Shown: piece by piece, positions 16,275 through 23,298 of the stretch | Layout: the number at the start of each line of letters is the position of its first letter | Position numbering within the stretch: position 1 is the stretch's first letter | NCBI GenBank assembly: GCA_044868295.1 | Contig: JBIOWF010000181.1 | Coordinates: 1-38,187 of the forward strand | Source: JBIOWF01 sp044868295 | GTDB taxonomy: Bacteria > Actinomycetota > Actinomycetes > Streptosporangiales > Streptosporangiaceae | Reading direction: 5' to 3' | DNA: 38,187 nucleotides | Made by a program: the position numbers and the translations under genes | The notes under the pieces: generated by a model | Database searches by the model: none | Told to the model about the DNA's origin: nothing | The model's input: the letters and a program-made list of their open reading frames with translations, nothing else

Positions 16275-16288
16275 TCGAAGCACTTCGA
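16275..16288. promoter_or_regulatory. Candidate LacI-family operator 1
   Basis: TCGAAGCACTTCGA is a near-perfect palindrome with one central mismatch. It lies about 80 bp upstream of the GH3 start and repeats the site at 16343-16356. The core GAAGCGCTTC is the typical LacI-family shape (central CpG flanked by inverted arms). The regulator encoded two genes downstream is the obvious candidate. Confidence 0.6.
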
Positions 16289-16342
16289 TGGACTGACCCG
16301 GCTCAGCCCTGTCGGTCGTGGAAGCGCCTCTCGCCCCGGTCA

Positions 16343-16356
16343 TCGAAGCGCTTCGA
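16343..16356. promoter_or_regulatory. Candidate LacI-family operator 2
   Basis: TCGAAGCGCTTCGA is a perfect 14-bp palindrome, centred 68 bp from operator 1. Two sites in one intergenic region would allow a tetrameric or two-dimer repressor to bind cooperatively at the GH3-lacI promoter. The ROK gene ends about 70 bp away on the same strand. Confidence 0.7.
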
Positions 16357-16427
16357 AGGGATATCCAATGTTTCCGTGGTGCTAAATCCAGACTTATCAG
16401 GAAGCGTGCCGCTTCGGTCGTGCCTGG

Positions 16428-17669
16428 TCAACCCCCTGCGCCGAGTGCGGGCTCAGACGACGGAGTGGAGGGAAGTCGGCCCGAGTCGACCGAGTCCAGG
16501 ACTCGGGCGGCGGCGCCCAGGGCGGCCGCGCCGTACCCCAGCGTCGAGGCGACCAGGCGGCACCCGCCTCCGCTGGGCGCGATGGAGCGGCGGAGCAGCT
16601 CCTCCTCGGCATAGGAGAGCACCCATGGTTCGAGGGCGATGTAGTAGCCGCCCAGGATCACGACCTCGGGGTTGAGCAGGTTGGCCAAGATCGCCACGCC
16701 CTTGCCCAGGTTGCGCCCGACCGTCTCCAGCAGCGCGAGGATCTGCTGGTCACCGCTTCGCGCCCGCCGGACGACCTCGTCGATCTCGGGCTCCAGCTCG
16801 GCCGGCGACGCGTCCGGCGCCGTCTGGGCGAGCACAGCGCCGATGCCGGCCGTCGCCTCCAGGCAGCCGCGACGGCCGCAGCGGCAGTCGGCGCCCATCG
16901 CGTCGATCTGGATGTGGCCGACCTCGCCCGCGTAGCCCTGGCCGCCGCGCCGGAGCCGGCCATCCATGATCACTCCCGCCCCGACGCCCACCTCACCGGT
17001 GATGTACACGAGGTTCGCGGTGTTCCCATGGGGACCGAACCGGTGCTCGGCGAGGACCGCAGAGTTGGCGTCGTTGTCGACCGTCACGGGGAAACCGGGG
17101 TCACGCAGCGCCTTGGTGAGGTCGCCGGACAGGTCGATGTCCTGCCAGCCGAGGTTCGGCGCGATCCGCACCGTGCCGTGCACGTCGACCAGGCCGGGCA
17201 CGGCCACCGTCAGGCCCAGCACCTGGCGGGCCTCCTTGGTCATGCGGCCGGCCACGCGCCGGGCGATCGCGGCCGCCGCCGCGACTGACTGGCTGGGGCT
17301 CGATGTCCCACCGGAGAAGGACCGCCGCCAGTTGAGCAGCTTCTCCCCCTTGAGATCGACGGCGACCGCCGTGATGTAGTCGACGTTGACCTCCATGCCG
17401 ATCGCGGCGTACGGCGAGCCGTCCAGGACGAGCATGGTCGCGGGGCGGCCGACCCGGTTCTCGGTCAGCCCGGTCTCACGCAGCAGCCGCCGGTCGACGA
17501 GGTCGCCGACGAGACTCGAAACGGTGGCCTTGTTGAGGCCGGTCGACGCGGCGATGTCGGCACGCGAGCAGGGCGCGTTCTCCCGCACGAACCGCAGCAC
17601 GACGGCCAGATTGGCCGCCCGGACGTCGGCGAAGTCGGCCGGTTGAGGCCCGTTGTGCGTAATGATCAA
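16428..17669 (-). CDS. ROK-family transcriptional regulator (NagC/XylR-like)
   Basis: A sugar-sensing repressor with an N-terminal MarR-like winged helix (SRADIAASTGLNKATVSSLV, GDLVDRRLLRETG, VGRPATML) and a ROK sugar-kinase fold. The ROK domain has AVPGLVDVHGTV, VDNDANSAVLAEH and the zinc signature GHIQ...CRCGRRGCLEATAG. Length (413 aa) is typical. TTG 17669 is the start: GGGG lies about 7 nt upstream and the N-terminus matches ROK repressors, which often begin with residues before an NLxxVLR helix. It lies upstream of the GH3-lacI pair on the same strand, separated by 231 bp with operators, so it is probably a separate unit of the same sugar locus. Whether it also phosphorylates sugar is not clear. 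Confidence 0.92.
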   Translation of the reverse strand: MIITHNGPQPADFADVRAANLAVVLRFVRENAPCSRADIAASTGLNKATVSSLVGDLVDRRLLRETGLTENRVGRPATMLVLDGSPYAAIGMEVNVDYITAVAVDLKGEKLLNWRRSFSGGTSSPSQSVAAAAAIARRVAGRMTKEARQVLGLTVAVPGLVDVHGTVRIAPNLGWQDIDLSGDLTKALRDPGFPVTVDNDANSAVLAEHRFGPHGNTANLVYITGEVGVGAGVIMDGRLRRGGQGYAGEVGHIQIDAMGADCRCGRRGCLEATAGIGAVLAQTAPDASPAELEPEIDEVVRRARSGDQQILALLETVGRNLGKGVAILANLLNPEVVILGGYYIALEPWVLSYAEEELLRRSIAPSGGGCRLVASTLGYGAAALGAAARVLDSVDSGRLPSTPSSEPALGAGG

Positions 17670-17831
17670 AATCAGCCCCGTTCCTGCATGGGCTCTTCAT
17701 GCCGCGTCGGGTTCCTGTGCCACAGCCCGGCACCGACGTGCGCGAAGCCCGCACCCCGTCCCGTCACCAATCCACGACCGGTCACCAGCGGTAACGCGCT
17801 CGACGCGACCTTGCGGCATCGACTGATTTGT

Positions 17832-17851
17832 TTAGTCTCAAGACGAACTAA
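17832..17851. promoter_or_regulatory. Candidate ROK-type operator
   Basis: TTAGT (17832-17836) and ACTAA (17847-17851) form inverted arms separated by 10 bp in an AT-rich patch unlike its surroundings. TTAGT-n-ACTAA is the general look of sites bound by XylR/ROK repressors. The site lies about 165 bp upstream of the ROK gene and may serve its autoregulation. Confidence 0.45.
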
Positions 17852-17879
17852 CTCTACCCCGCGACGGCTGGAGTCACTG

Positions 17880-18576
17880 ACGGCGTCATGCCGCGCCTCG
17901 GGCCGCGGATGAGGGCTGAGTGCGGTACGCCAGCGAGACCCCGGCGGGCGGGGCAGGGCCGCGATGACTCGCGGCAGTGCGCTGCCCGTCCCGCCGAAGA
18001 CCGCGGCGGCCGCGTCGGCGTGGACTTCACGAGTACGCAGGATCGCGTTTCGCGTCAGGTAGACCAGTGCGGCCGGTAAGGCCATGATGATGATCCAATA
18101 GCTGATGGGCCCGGATCTTTGAATAGAAGTTCTCCACTCCCAGTCAACGGGAAGCCGCAGCAGGCCGGGCTGCAGGATCAGCACCACGAACGGGAGGATC
18201 GCCGTCACGGCGAACGCCTGCCAGATCGCGATGGTCAGATATGTCTTGCCCACGTCACGATTGCGCAGGTGGGCCAGCTCATGCAGAACCACGGGCCGCG
18301 GGGTGCACGCCGTACAGCAGGCCCGCGAGTGCCAGCTTCCGCCGCCAGGCCGAACCCTGTCCAGGCCGCCCAGTCCAGGTTCGCCGACTCCAGGCATCGC
18401 GTCAGCCGATCCAGCACCTCCCGATCCCGAGGTCGATCGGCCTTCAGGCGGGCGAGCAGGTCCTCCACCCCGGGAAACCGGTTGCCCCAGGACCTGGGCC
18501 GCATCGCTGACGTAGTGCCGCATCGTAGCGATGCGGCGGTCGGCCAGTGAGGGGCACACACCGCCATGTACAGCAT
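17880..18576 (-). pseudogene. M48-type membrane metallopeptidase, 3' portion, frameshifted
   Basis: The HELAH zinc motif (VVLHELAHLRNRDVG), two hydrophobic segments (TIAIWQAFAVTAILPFVVLI; YWIIIMALPAALVYL), the third-ligand region REVHADAAAAVF and the C-terminal GSRWRTALSPHPRPEARHD identify a membrane-bound M48/HtpX-like peptidase. Upstream of HELAH the frame shifts at least twice: SLADRRIATMRHYVSD and QVLGQP lie in one frame, GVEDLLARLKADRP and SANLDWAAWTGFGLAAEAG in another. The 5' end of the gene lies beyond the TnpB element at 19926-20030. The gene is therefore dead, both interrupted and decayed. Confidence 0.8.
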
Positions 18577-18720
18577 CTTGACATCCTCCCCACGGCTGAA
18601 GCCGGGGGATTCCGACCCTCACGGGTCGGGTTTCCTGCTTCAACGGGCCGCGCCCTCGCCGCTTACGCGGGTCGGGTCTTACCGTCCCTCCACAGGCGTT
18701 TCACCTCTCCGCCAGCCCGG
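18577..18720 (-). ncRNA. Predicted omega (guide) RNA scaffold at the right end of the TnpB element
   Basis: In this group the RNA guide of TnpB comes from the tnpB 3' end and the right end of the element, with the guide taken from flanking host DNA. The minus strand after the tnpB stop shows two conserved hairpins (GACCCG/CGGGTC type, and CCCCCGGCTTCAGCCGTGGGG) ending in GGATGTCAAG. The next host bases, running leftward from 18576 (ATGCTGTACATGGCGG...), would be the guide. The boundaries are inferred. Confidence 0.55.
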
Positions 18721-19807
18721 CGGCGAGGATGTTCTTGGCCGCGTTCACGTCCCGGTCGTGGACGGCACCGCAGGCACACACCCACTCCCGGACGTTCAGC
18801 GGCATGGACCGGACGATCGTCCCGCACGCGGAGCACAGCTTGGAGGACGGGAACCAGCGGTCCACGACCAGGAGTTCCCGCCCGTACCACCGCGCTTTGT
18901 ACTCCAGCATGGAGCGCAGCTCCCGCCAGGACGCGTCGCAGATGGCGCGGGCCAGGCTGTGGTTGCGCACCATGTTGCGCACGGTCAGGTCTTCCACGGC
19001 GATCACTTGGTTCTCGCGAACAAGCCGTGTGGTGACCTTGTGCAGGTGGTCCCGCCTGCGGTCGGCGATCCGGGCGTATATGCGGGCGGCCTTGAGTTTC
19101 GCCTTGGCCCGGTTCGCGCCGCCCTTGACCTTGCGGGCGAGTGCGCGCTGGGCTTTGGCCAGTTTGCGCCGGTCGGCCCGCTCCGCCTTGGGGTTGACGA
19201 TCTTCTCGCCGGTGGACAGCGTGGCCAACGCGGTGATGCCCGCGTCCACGCCGACCATGTTCCCGGCCGGGTCCAGCGGGCGGATCGTGTCCTCGCACAA
19301 AATCGACACGAACCACCGTCCCGCGCTGTCCTTCGACACGGTCACCGTGGAGGGCCGCGCGCCTTCCGGCAGCGGACGCGACCACACGATGTCCAGCGGC
19401 ACATCCATCTTCGCCAGCGTCAGCCTCCCGTCCCGCCATTTGAACGCGGAGCGGGTGTACTCGGCGCTCGCCCGCGACTTCTTGCGGGACTTGAACGCCG
19501 GGTACCTGGCGTGTTTGGCGAAGAAGTTCGCGAACGCCGTCTGCAGGTGGCGCAGGGCCTGCTGGAGCGGGACCGACGACACCTCGGCCAGGAACCCGGC
19601 GTCTTCCTCCCGTTTCCACAAGGTGAGCATCGCGGAGGTCTCCACGTAGGAGATCCGGCGCCGCTCCTGGGTGTAGGCGCGGGAGCGTTCGGCCAGCGCC
19701 CGGTTGTAGACGTAGCGGGCGCAGCCGAACGTCCGGGCAAGCTCGCAAGCCTGCTCGGGGGTCGGGTAGAAGCGGTATTTGAACGCCCGCTTCACGATCG
19801 GCGCCAC
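18701..19807 (-). CDS. tnpB: TnpB RNA-guided nuclease (OrfB, IS200/IS605 group)
   Basis: TnpB is the RNA-guided RuvC nuclease ancestral to Cas12. The 368-aa protein has the N-terminal FKYRFYPTPEQACELARTFG segment, then GCARYVYNRAL, the RuvC residues in VGVDAGI (Asp), IAVEDL (Glu) and HDRDVNAAKNI (Asp), and a zinc ribbon CSAC...CACG. All catalytic residues are present and no frame break is seen, so the nuclease may be functional. GTG 19807 is used; the Shine-Dalgarno (GAGG) is tightly spaced, and GTG at codon 5 is an alternative. There is no tnpA, so movement would need a Y1 transposase supplied in trans. Length matches active relatives. Confidence 0.93.
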   Translation of the reverse strand: MAPIVKRAFKYRFYPTPEQACELARTFGCARYVYNRALAERSRAYTQERRRISYVETSAMLTLWKREEDAGFLAEVSSVPLQQALRHLQTAFANFFAKHARYPAFKSRKKSRASAEYTRSAFKWRDGRLTLAKMDVPLDIVWSRPLPEGARPSTVTVSKDSAGRWFVSILCEDTIRPLDPAGNMVGVDAGITALATLSTGEKIVNPKAERADRRKLAKAQRALARKVKGGANRAKAKLKAARIYARIADRRRDHLHKVTTRLVRENQVIAVEDLTVRNMVRNHSLARAICDASWRELRSMLEYKARWYGRELLVVDRWFPSSKLCSACGTIVRSMPLNVREWVCACGAVHDRDVNAAKNILAAGLAER

Positions 19808-19925
19808 GCCTCACACCATACCGATCGATCGGCTAAGTATCGCGTGAACGTTCGCATTCCGCGCGGGACCGTGCCGCGTTTCCTCCCCAGGGCTGAAGCC
19901 CGGGGTCTCCACGCTGGAGGAATTC

Positions 19926-20030
19926 GATGAGCATGCCGCCGCTGATCGCCAGCATCGCCACGATCAGCAGCGTGAACTGGATACCGGTCCCCGACGGCAC
20001 CCCCGGCGACCGTACGGCAGAGACGGTCAC
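19926..20030 (-). pseudogene. M48-type metallopeptidase, 5' portion
   Basis: GTG 20030 overlaps the stop of the upstream gene by 4 bp (GTGA) and has GGAGG 7 nt upstream, so it is a real start. It reads MTVSAVRSPGVPSGTG, then a membrane segment (QFTLLIVAMLAISGGML), and runs into the TnpB element at about 19926. The continuation with HELAH is on the other side of the element. Confidence 0.72.
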
Positions 20031-20542
20031 CGAGTGTCCTCCTGGAGCAGCGCCTGCCCCATCACCGCGTCCGCGAGCAGCCCCGCCTGGCCCTCCGGCA
20101 TGCCGCATCTCATGGCGGTGTCCCGCACGATCCGCCGGATCCGTACCCACTGCTCAAGAGCCAGCGGCGGCACGTCGGCCTCGCCGTCGTCGTCCGTGAC
20201 CTCCTGATCGGCGTCTTCCGAGCTCACCTGACCGGCGCCGAAGAGCTTACGGACGCGTCTGGCCGTCGCCTTCGTGGCGTTGAGCAGCCCGTCGGCCACC
20301 AGGCCGGCCACGACCTCGCTTGACGCCTCCAACAGGATCGGGGTGACCATGGCCACCGCCTCGGCCGGGCCGAACCCCAGCAGGCCGCTCCCCCGGTCAC
20401 CGCTGGCCAGCGCCCGCTCTCGATCAGCCATGTAGGCGCGCGACAGCGGCCCGAACATCGGCGTCTCGCCCGGCGCGGCCCGCCGCACCATGACACGAGC
20501 CACCTCGATCACCAGCTGGTCCCCTGCCGACGACTCACGCAT
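20027..20542 (-). CDS. Unknown protein coupled to the M48 peptidase gene
   Basis: A 171-aa protein of unrecognised family, predicted soluble. Residues about 45-100 include an Ala/Val-rich helical stretch (AEAVAMVTPILLEASSEVVA, GLVADGLLNATKATARRVRK), then an acidic linker (SSEDADQEVTDDDGEAD) and a helical C-terminus (ALEQWVRIRRIVRDTAM...). ATG 20542 has GAGGGA about 7 nt upstream. The stop overlaps the M48 start by 4 bp, so the two were made together; with the peptidase dead, this gene may be a stranded partner, perhaps an adaptor or regulator. Confidence 0.75.
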   Translation of the reverse strand: MRESSAGDQLVIEVARVMVRRAAPGETPMFGPLSRAYMADRERALASGDRGSGLLGFGPAEAVAMVTPILLEASSEVVAGLVADGLLNATKATARRVRKLFGAGQVSSEDADQEVTDDDGEADVPPLALEQWVRIRRIVRDTAMRCGMPEGQAGLLADAVMGQALLQEDTR

Positions 20543-20735
20543 TCGCTATCCCTCTCCATGGCGGCAACGGCCGTTTCGGTGTCGCCGATCACCCCACGCG
20601 TCCGGCGGCCAGTCCCATTCGGAACGTGACTCGGACAGCATGGCGCAATTACCGAGCGTAGACGGGGCAAATCCAGGAAATCCGGGAAACAGGCGGGAGA
20701 GCCGCACGGATCGGTGAGTACGGGTTGACCACCGG

Positions 20736-22139
20736 TCAGTCGCTGAAGCGGGCCACTCGACGGAGTTTGTTCATCGCGTCCAGGGCGGCGACCTTGTAGG
20801 ACTCGGCCAAAGTGGGGTAGTTGAACACAGCGTCGACGAGATAGTCGATGGTTCCGCCGCAACCCATCACGGCCTGGCCGATGTGGATCAGTTCGGTGGC
20901 GCCGGTGCCGAAAACATGGACGCCGAGCAGCGACCGGTCCTCGGACGAGACGAGCAGCTTGAGCATGCCGTACGTGTCACCGATGATCTGGCCCCGGGCG
21001 AGCTCCCGGTAACGGGACACACCGACCTCGAAGGGGATCAGCGCGTCGGTGAGCTCGTCCTCGGTCTTCCCGATGAAACTGATCTCCGGGATCGTGTAGA
21101 TGCCGATCGGCTGAAGCTGGTGCATCCCGCTCACCGGCTCTTCGCAGGCGTGATAGGCGGCCAGCCTGCCCTGCTCCATCGAGGTCGCGGCCAGCGAGGG
21201 GAACCCGATCACGTCGCCGACGGCGTAGATGTGCGGCACCGAGGTGCGGTAGAACTCGTCGACCGTGATCCTGCCGCGCCCGTCCGCTTCCAGCCCGGCA
21301 GCGCTCAGTGCGAGATGCTCGGTCATGCCCTGGCGGCCGGCCGAGTACATCACCGTGGAGGCGGGGATCCTCTTGCCGCTCTCCAGCACGGTCAGCGCGC
21401 CTCTCGGGTGGCGCTCGACGGCCGCGACCGTCTCACCGAATCGGAAGGTGACCGCGAGGTCGCGCAGGTGGTATTTGAGCGCCTCTATCACTTCCAGGTC
21501 GCAGAACTCCAGCATGCGATCCCGGCGCTCGACCACGGTGACCTTGGTGCCGAGTGCCGCGAACATCGAGGCGTACTCGATGCCGATGACGCCGGCCCCG
21601 ACGACCACCATCGAGTCGGGCACCCGCTCCATCTGCAGGATGCCGTCGGAGTCGATGATCGCGTCGTCGTCGAACTCGACGCTGCCGGGCCGCGCCGGCC
21701 GAGTCCCCGTCGCGATAATGATCTTGTCGGCGGTGACCTTGACCTCGTGCCCCTTATCGTCGATCACCGCCACCGTGTGGGGATCCACGAAGTGACCCGA
21801 TCCGGTGAGCATTTTCACGCGGTTGCGGGACAGTTGATTCCGGATCACATCGACCTCCCGGCCCACCACGTGCTGGGTCCGCACCGTGAGATCGGCGATC
21901 GTGATGTTCTCCTTCAGGCGATAGCTCTGGCCGTACATCTCACGCTGGCTCAGCCCGGTCAGATAGAGCACGGCTTCCCGCAGCGTTTTGGATGGAATCG
22001 TCCCGGTGTTGATGCACACTCCGCCGATCATGTCGCGGCGGTCGACGAGCGCCACCCGCCGTTCCAGCTTGGCCGCCGCGATGGCTGCCTTCTGTCCACC
22101 CGGACCAGAACCCAGGACAAGTACCTCGAAATCCGCCAC
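20736..22139 (-). CDS. sthA: Soluble pyridine nucleotide transhydrogenase (Si-specific)
   Basis: An FAD flavoprotein that moves hydride between NADPH and NAD+. FAD-binding VLGSGPGGQKAAIAAAKL is at the N-terminus, the NAD(P)-binding VVGAGVIGIEYASMFAALG is in the middle, and HIYAVGDVIGFPSLAATSME comes later. At the position of the redox disulfide of the lipoamide dehydrogenase family it reads GGVCINTGTIPSK: the second Cys is Thr, as in SthA, so no disulfide chemistry. The sequence strongly resembles the mycobacterial SthA type. GTG 22139 gives 467 aa, the usual length; the frame extends to ATG 22193 and beyond, and no good Shine-Dalgarno settles it. Stands alone. Confidence 0.93.
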   Translation of the reverse strand: MADFEVLVLGSGPGGQKAAIAAAKLERRVALVDRRDMIGGVCINTGTIPSKTLREAVLYLTGLSQREMYGQSYRLKENITIADLTVRTQHVVGREVDVIRNQLSRNRVKMLTGSGHFVDPHTVAVIDDKGHEVKVTADKIIIATGTRPARPGSVEFDDDAIIDSDGILQMERVPDSMVVVGAGVIGIEYASMFAALGTKVTVVERRDRMLEFCDLEVIEALKYHLRDLAVTFRFGETVAAVERHPRGALTVLESGKRIPASTVMYSAGRQGMTEHLALSAAGLEADGRGRITVDEFYRTSVPHIYAVGDVIGFPSLAATSMEQGRLAAYHACEEPVSGMHQLQPIGIYTIPEISFIGKTEDELTDALIPFEVGVSRYRELARGQIIGDTYGMLKLLVSSEDRSLLGVHVFGTGATELIHIGQAVMGCGGTIDYLVDAVFNYPTLAESYKVAALDAMNKLRRVARFSD

Positions 22140-22411
22140 ATCGCCCAGTGTGGGGTCTCCTGCGGTCCTCGAGAAGACCTTGCCCGACTTCATCTGCTGA
22201 AACCCCACGTGTGATCCGCGCCGTTCGCCGCCCCAGATCCGGGCCTCCGACATGATCGCCATGCGCAAAGCCGGCGCGCCTGGGAGGGGAACCAGTGAGG
22301 AGCTCACTTCGGGCGGCATGCGATGTGCCGAACCGATGTCTCTTCAGGCTGCGCCAGGCCCGCAATTCGAGCACAAGTCTTCTTCAAGTGGCCGCTGGCA
22401 GTCTTGCCGCC

Positions 22412-22759
22412 ATGTGGAAAGACACGTCGCAGTATCTCAGCGAGCTGCTCATTTGGGAGATCGAGGACTACCTGAGCGCTCAGGCGGCCAAGCCCGAGCG
22501 GGCCAAGGTGGCTTTCATCCGGCTGGCCGACGAATGCGGAGCCGCGACGATCGCGGCCGAGTTGGCCGCCGGGGGCAGCTTCTACGCGGCCGCGAAGTGG
22601 GCGGTGGCGCAGGGCATGACGGCCCCCGGAGAAATGTTCGGAGAGGTCACCCGGGACGAACACCCCGAGGTGTTCGAGGCCGTCCCGGGCACCACCCTTC
22701 CGCCCGTCTACGACGGCTCCAGCTACGTGATCGTACGGCTGGTCGCATTCGAAACCTGA
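22412..22759 (+). CDS. Small protein of unknown function
   Basis: A 115-aa soluble protein, start ATG 22412 with weak Shine-Dalgarno. Visible blocks are MWKDTSQYLSELLIWEIEDY, LADECGAATIAAELAAGGSF, YAAAKWAVAQGMTAPGEMFG and VYDGSSYVIVRLVAFET. Codon use is ordinary and the frame is followed by a hairpin (22764-22784), so it is probably real. It is divergent from sthA with about 270 bp between starts, which could hold a shared regulatory region. Family not recognised. Confidence 0.7.
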   Translation: MWKDTSQYLSELLIWEIEDYLSAQAAKPERAKVAFIRLADECGAATIAAELAAGGSFYAAAKWAVAQGMTAPGEMFGEVTRDEHPEVFEAVPGTTLPPVYDGSSYVIVRLVAFET

Positions 22760-22763
22760 CCCT

Positions 22764-22784
22764 CTGCGGCATGGCCCGCCGCAG
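22764..22784. terminator. Hairpin after the small unknown gene
   Basis: CTGCGGC (22764-22770) and GCCGCAG (22778-22784) form a perfect 7-bp stem with a 7-nt loop, starting 4 bp after the stop of the gene at 22412-22759. There is no T-run, as in many actinobacterial terminators. The rest of the gap to 22987 shows no gene. Confidence 0.5.
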
Positions 22785-22987
22785 AAGGACGACTTCACAG
22801 GCCTGACCCGTCGCAGAATGGCGCATCACATGACCGGCACGCGGGACGGCCCGGCGGTGCCGTACCGGGCACGACGACGGGGCGCGGGGTGCTCGTCCGA
22901 CTGGACGCGAGGCAGGAGGGTCCGGGTCGCGTGGCCGCATGGCCGCGAGGGGCGGGTGCGTTCGCCGCCCTCGCGTCAGAGGAAGAG

Positions 22988-23242
22988 CTACCGCTGGCCG
23001 GGGATGGCGGCCACCTTGTCGACGATCGCCGTCGCGCCCGTCTCCCGCGCGCAGTGGGCGCAGCAGTACCAACGCCGGTCCACTTCGACACCATGGCCGA
23101 TGATTCGGCACCCGCAGTGCTCGCACAGCGGCGCCATTCTCGTGATCGCGCACTCGAAGCTGTCGAAGACGTGCACGGCCCCCTGCGCGTGCACTTCGAA
23201 GCTCATGTCGTAGTCGTTGCCGCAGACCTCGCAGGCAGCCAT
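22988..23242 (-). CDS. Small Cys-rich metal-binding protein (bacterial metallothionein-like)
   Basis: An 84-aa cytoplasmic protein with many Cys and His: ACEVCGNDYD, FDSFECAITRMAP, LCEHCGCRIIGHGVEVD and RWYCCAHCARETG. The spacing CxxC...C...CxxCxC...CCxxC resembles the Cys-rich proteins of actinobacteria annotated as prokaryotic metallothioneins; a zinc-binding treble-clef-like fold is likely. ATG 23242 has GGGGGGA 5-6 nt upstream. It lies 56 bp downstream of the tandem DUF3558-like gene on the same strand, last in the leftward kinase operon, which may be accidental. The metal is not known. Confidence 0.83.
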   Translation of the reverse strand: MAACEVCGNDYDMSFEVHAQGAVHVFDSFECAITRMAPLCEHCGCRIIGHGVEVDRRWYCCAHCARETGATAIVDKVAAIPGQR

Positions 23243-23298
23243 GATGTCCCCCCGATACTCCGTGCTGAGACCGGCATACCCCTTGCGACCTGGGCGAA

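Larger units (their letters stand above)
18577..19925 (-). mobile_element. Complete TnpB-only IS200/IS605-group element inserted in the M48 gene
   Basis: The element has tnpB but no Y1 transposase gene. In minus orientation the left end near 19925 holds GCGTGGAGACCCC, the hairpin GGGCTTCAGCCC and GGGGAGGAAACG. The right end holds GACCCGTGAGGGTC, then CCCCCGGCTTCAGCCGTGG and GGAGGATGTCAA at 18577-18620. No terminal inverted repeats or target duplication are seen, as expected for this group. Both flanks belong to one broken peptidase gene. The exact left boundary is uncertain by about 20 bp. Confidence 0.8.

Noticed and set aside
13392..16385. Very long open frame (about 1000 codons) on the plus strand opposite the GH3 gene
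   Set aside because: It is an antisense shadow: high-GC codon bias of the GH3 gene keeps this frame open, and its protein is His/Arg/Gly/Val rich without any domain.
17672..18643. Single 323-codon minus-strand frame as an intact peptidase gene
   Set aside because: Only the HELAH part is coherent; the N-terminal portion includes IS sequence (the right end hairpins) and frameshifted host sequence.
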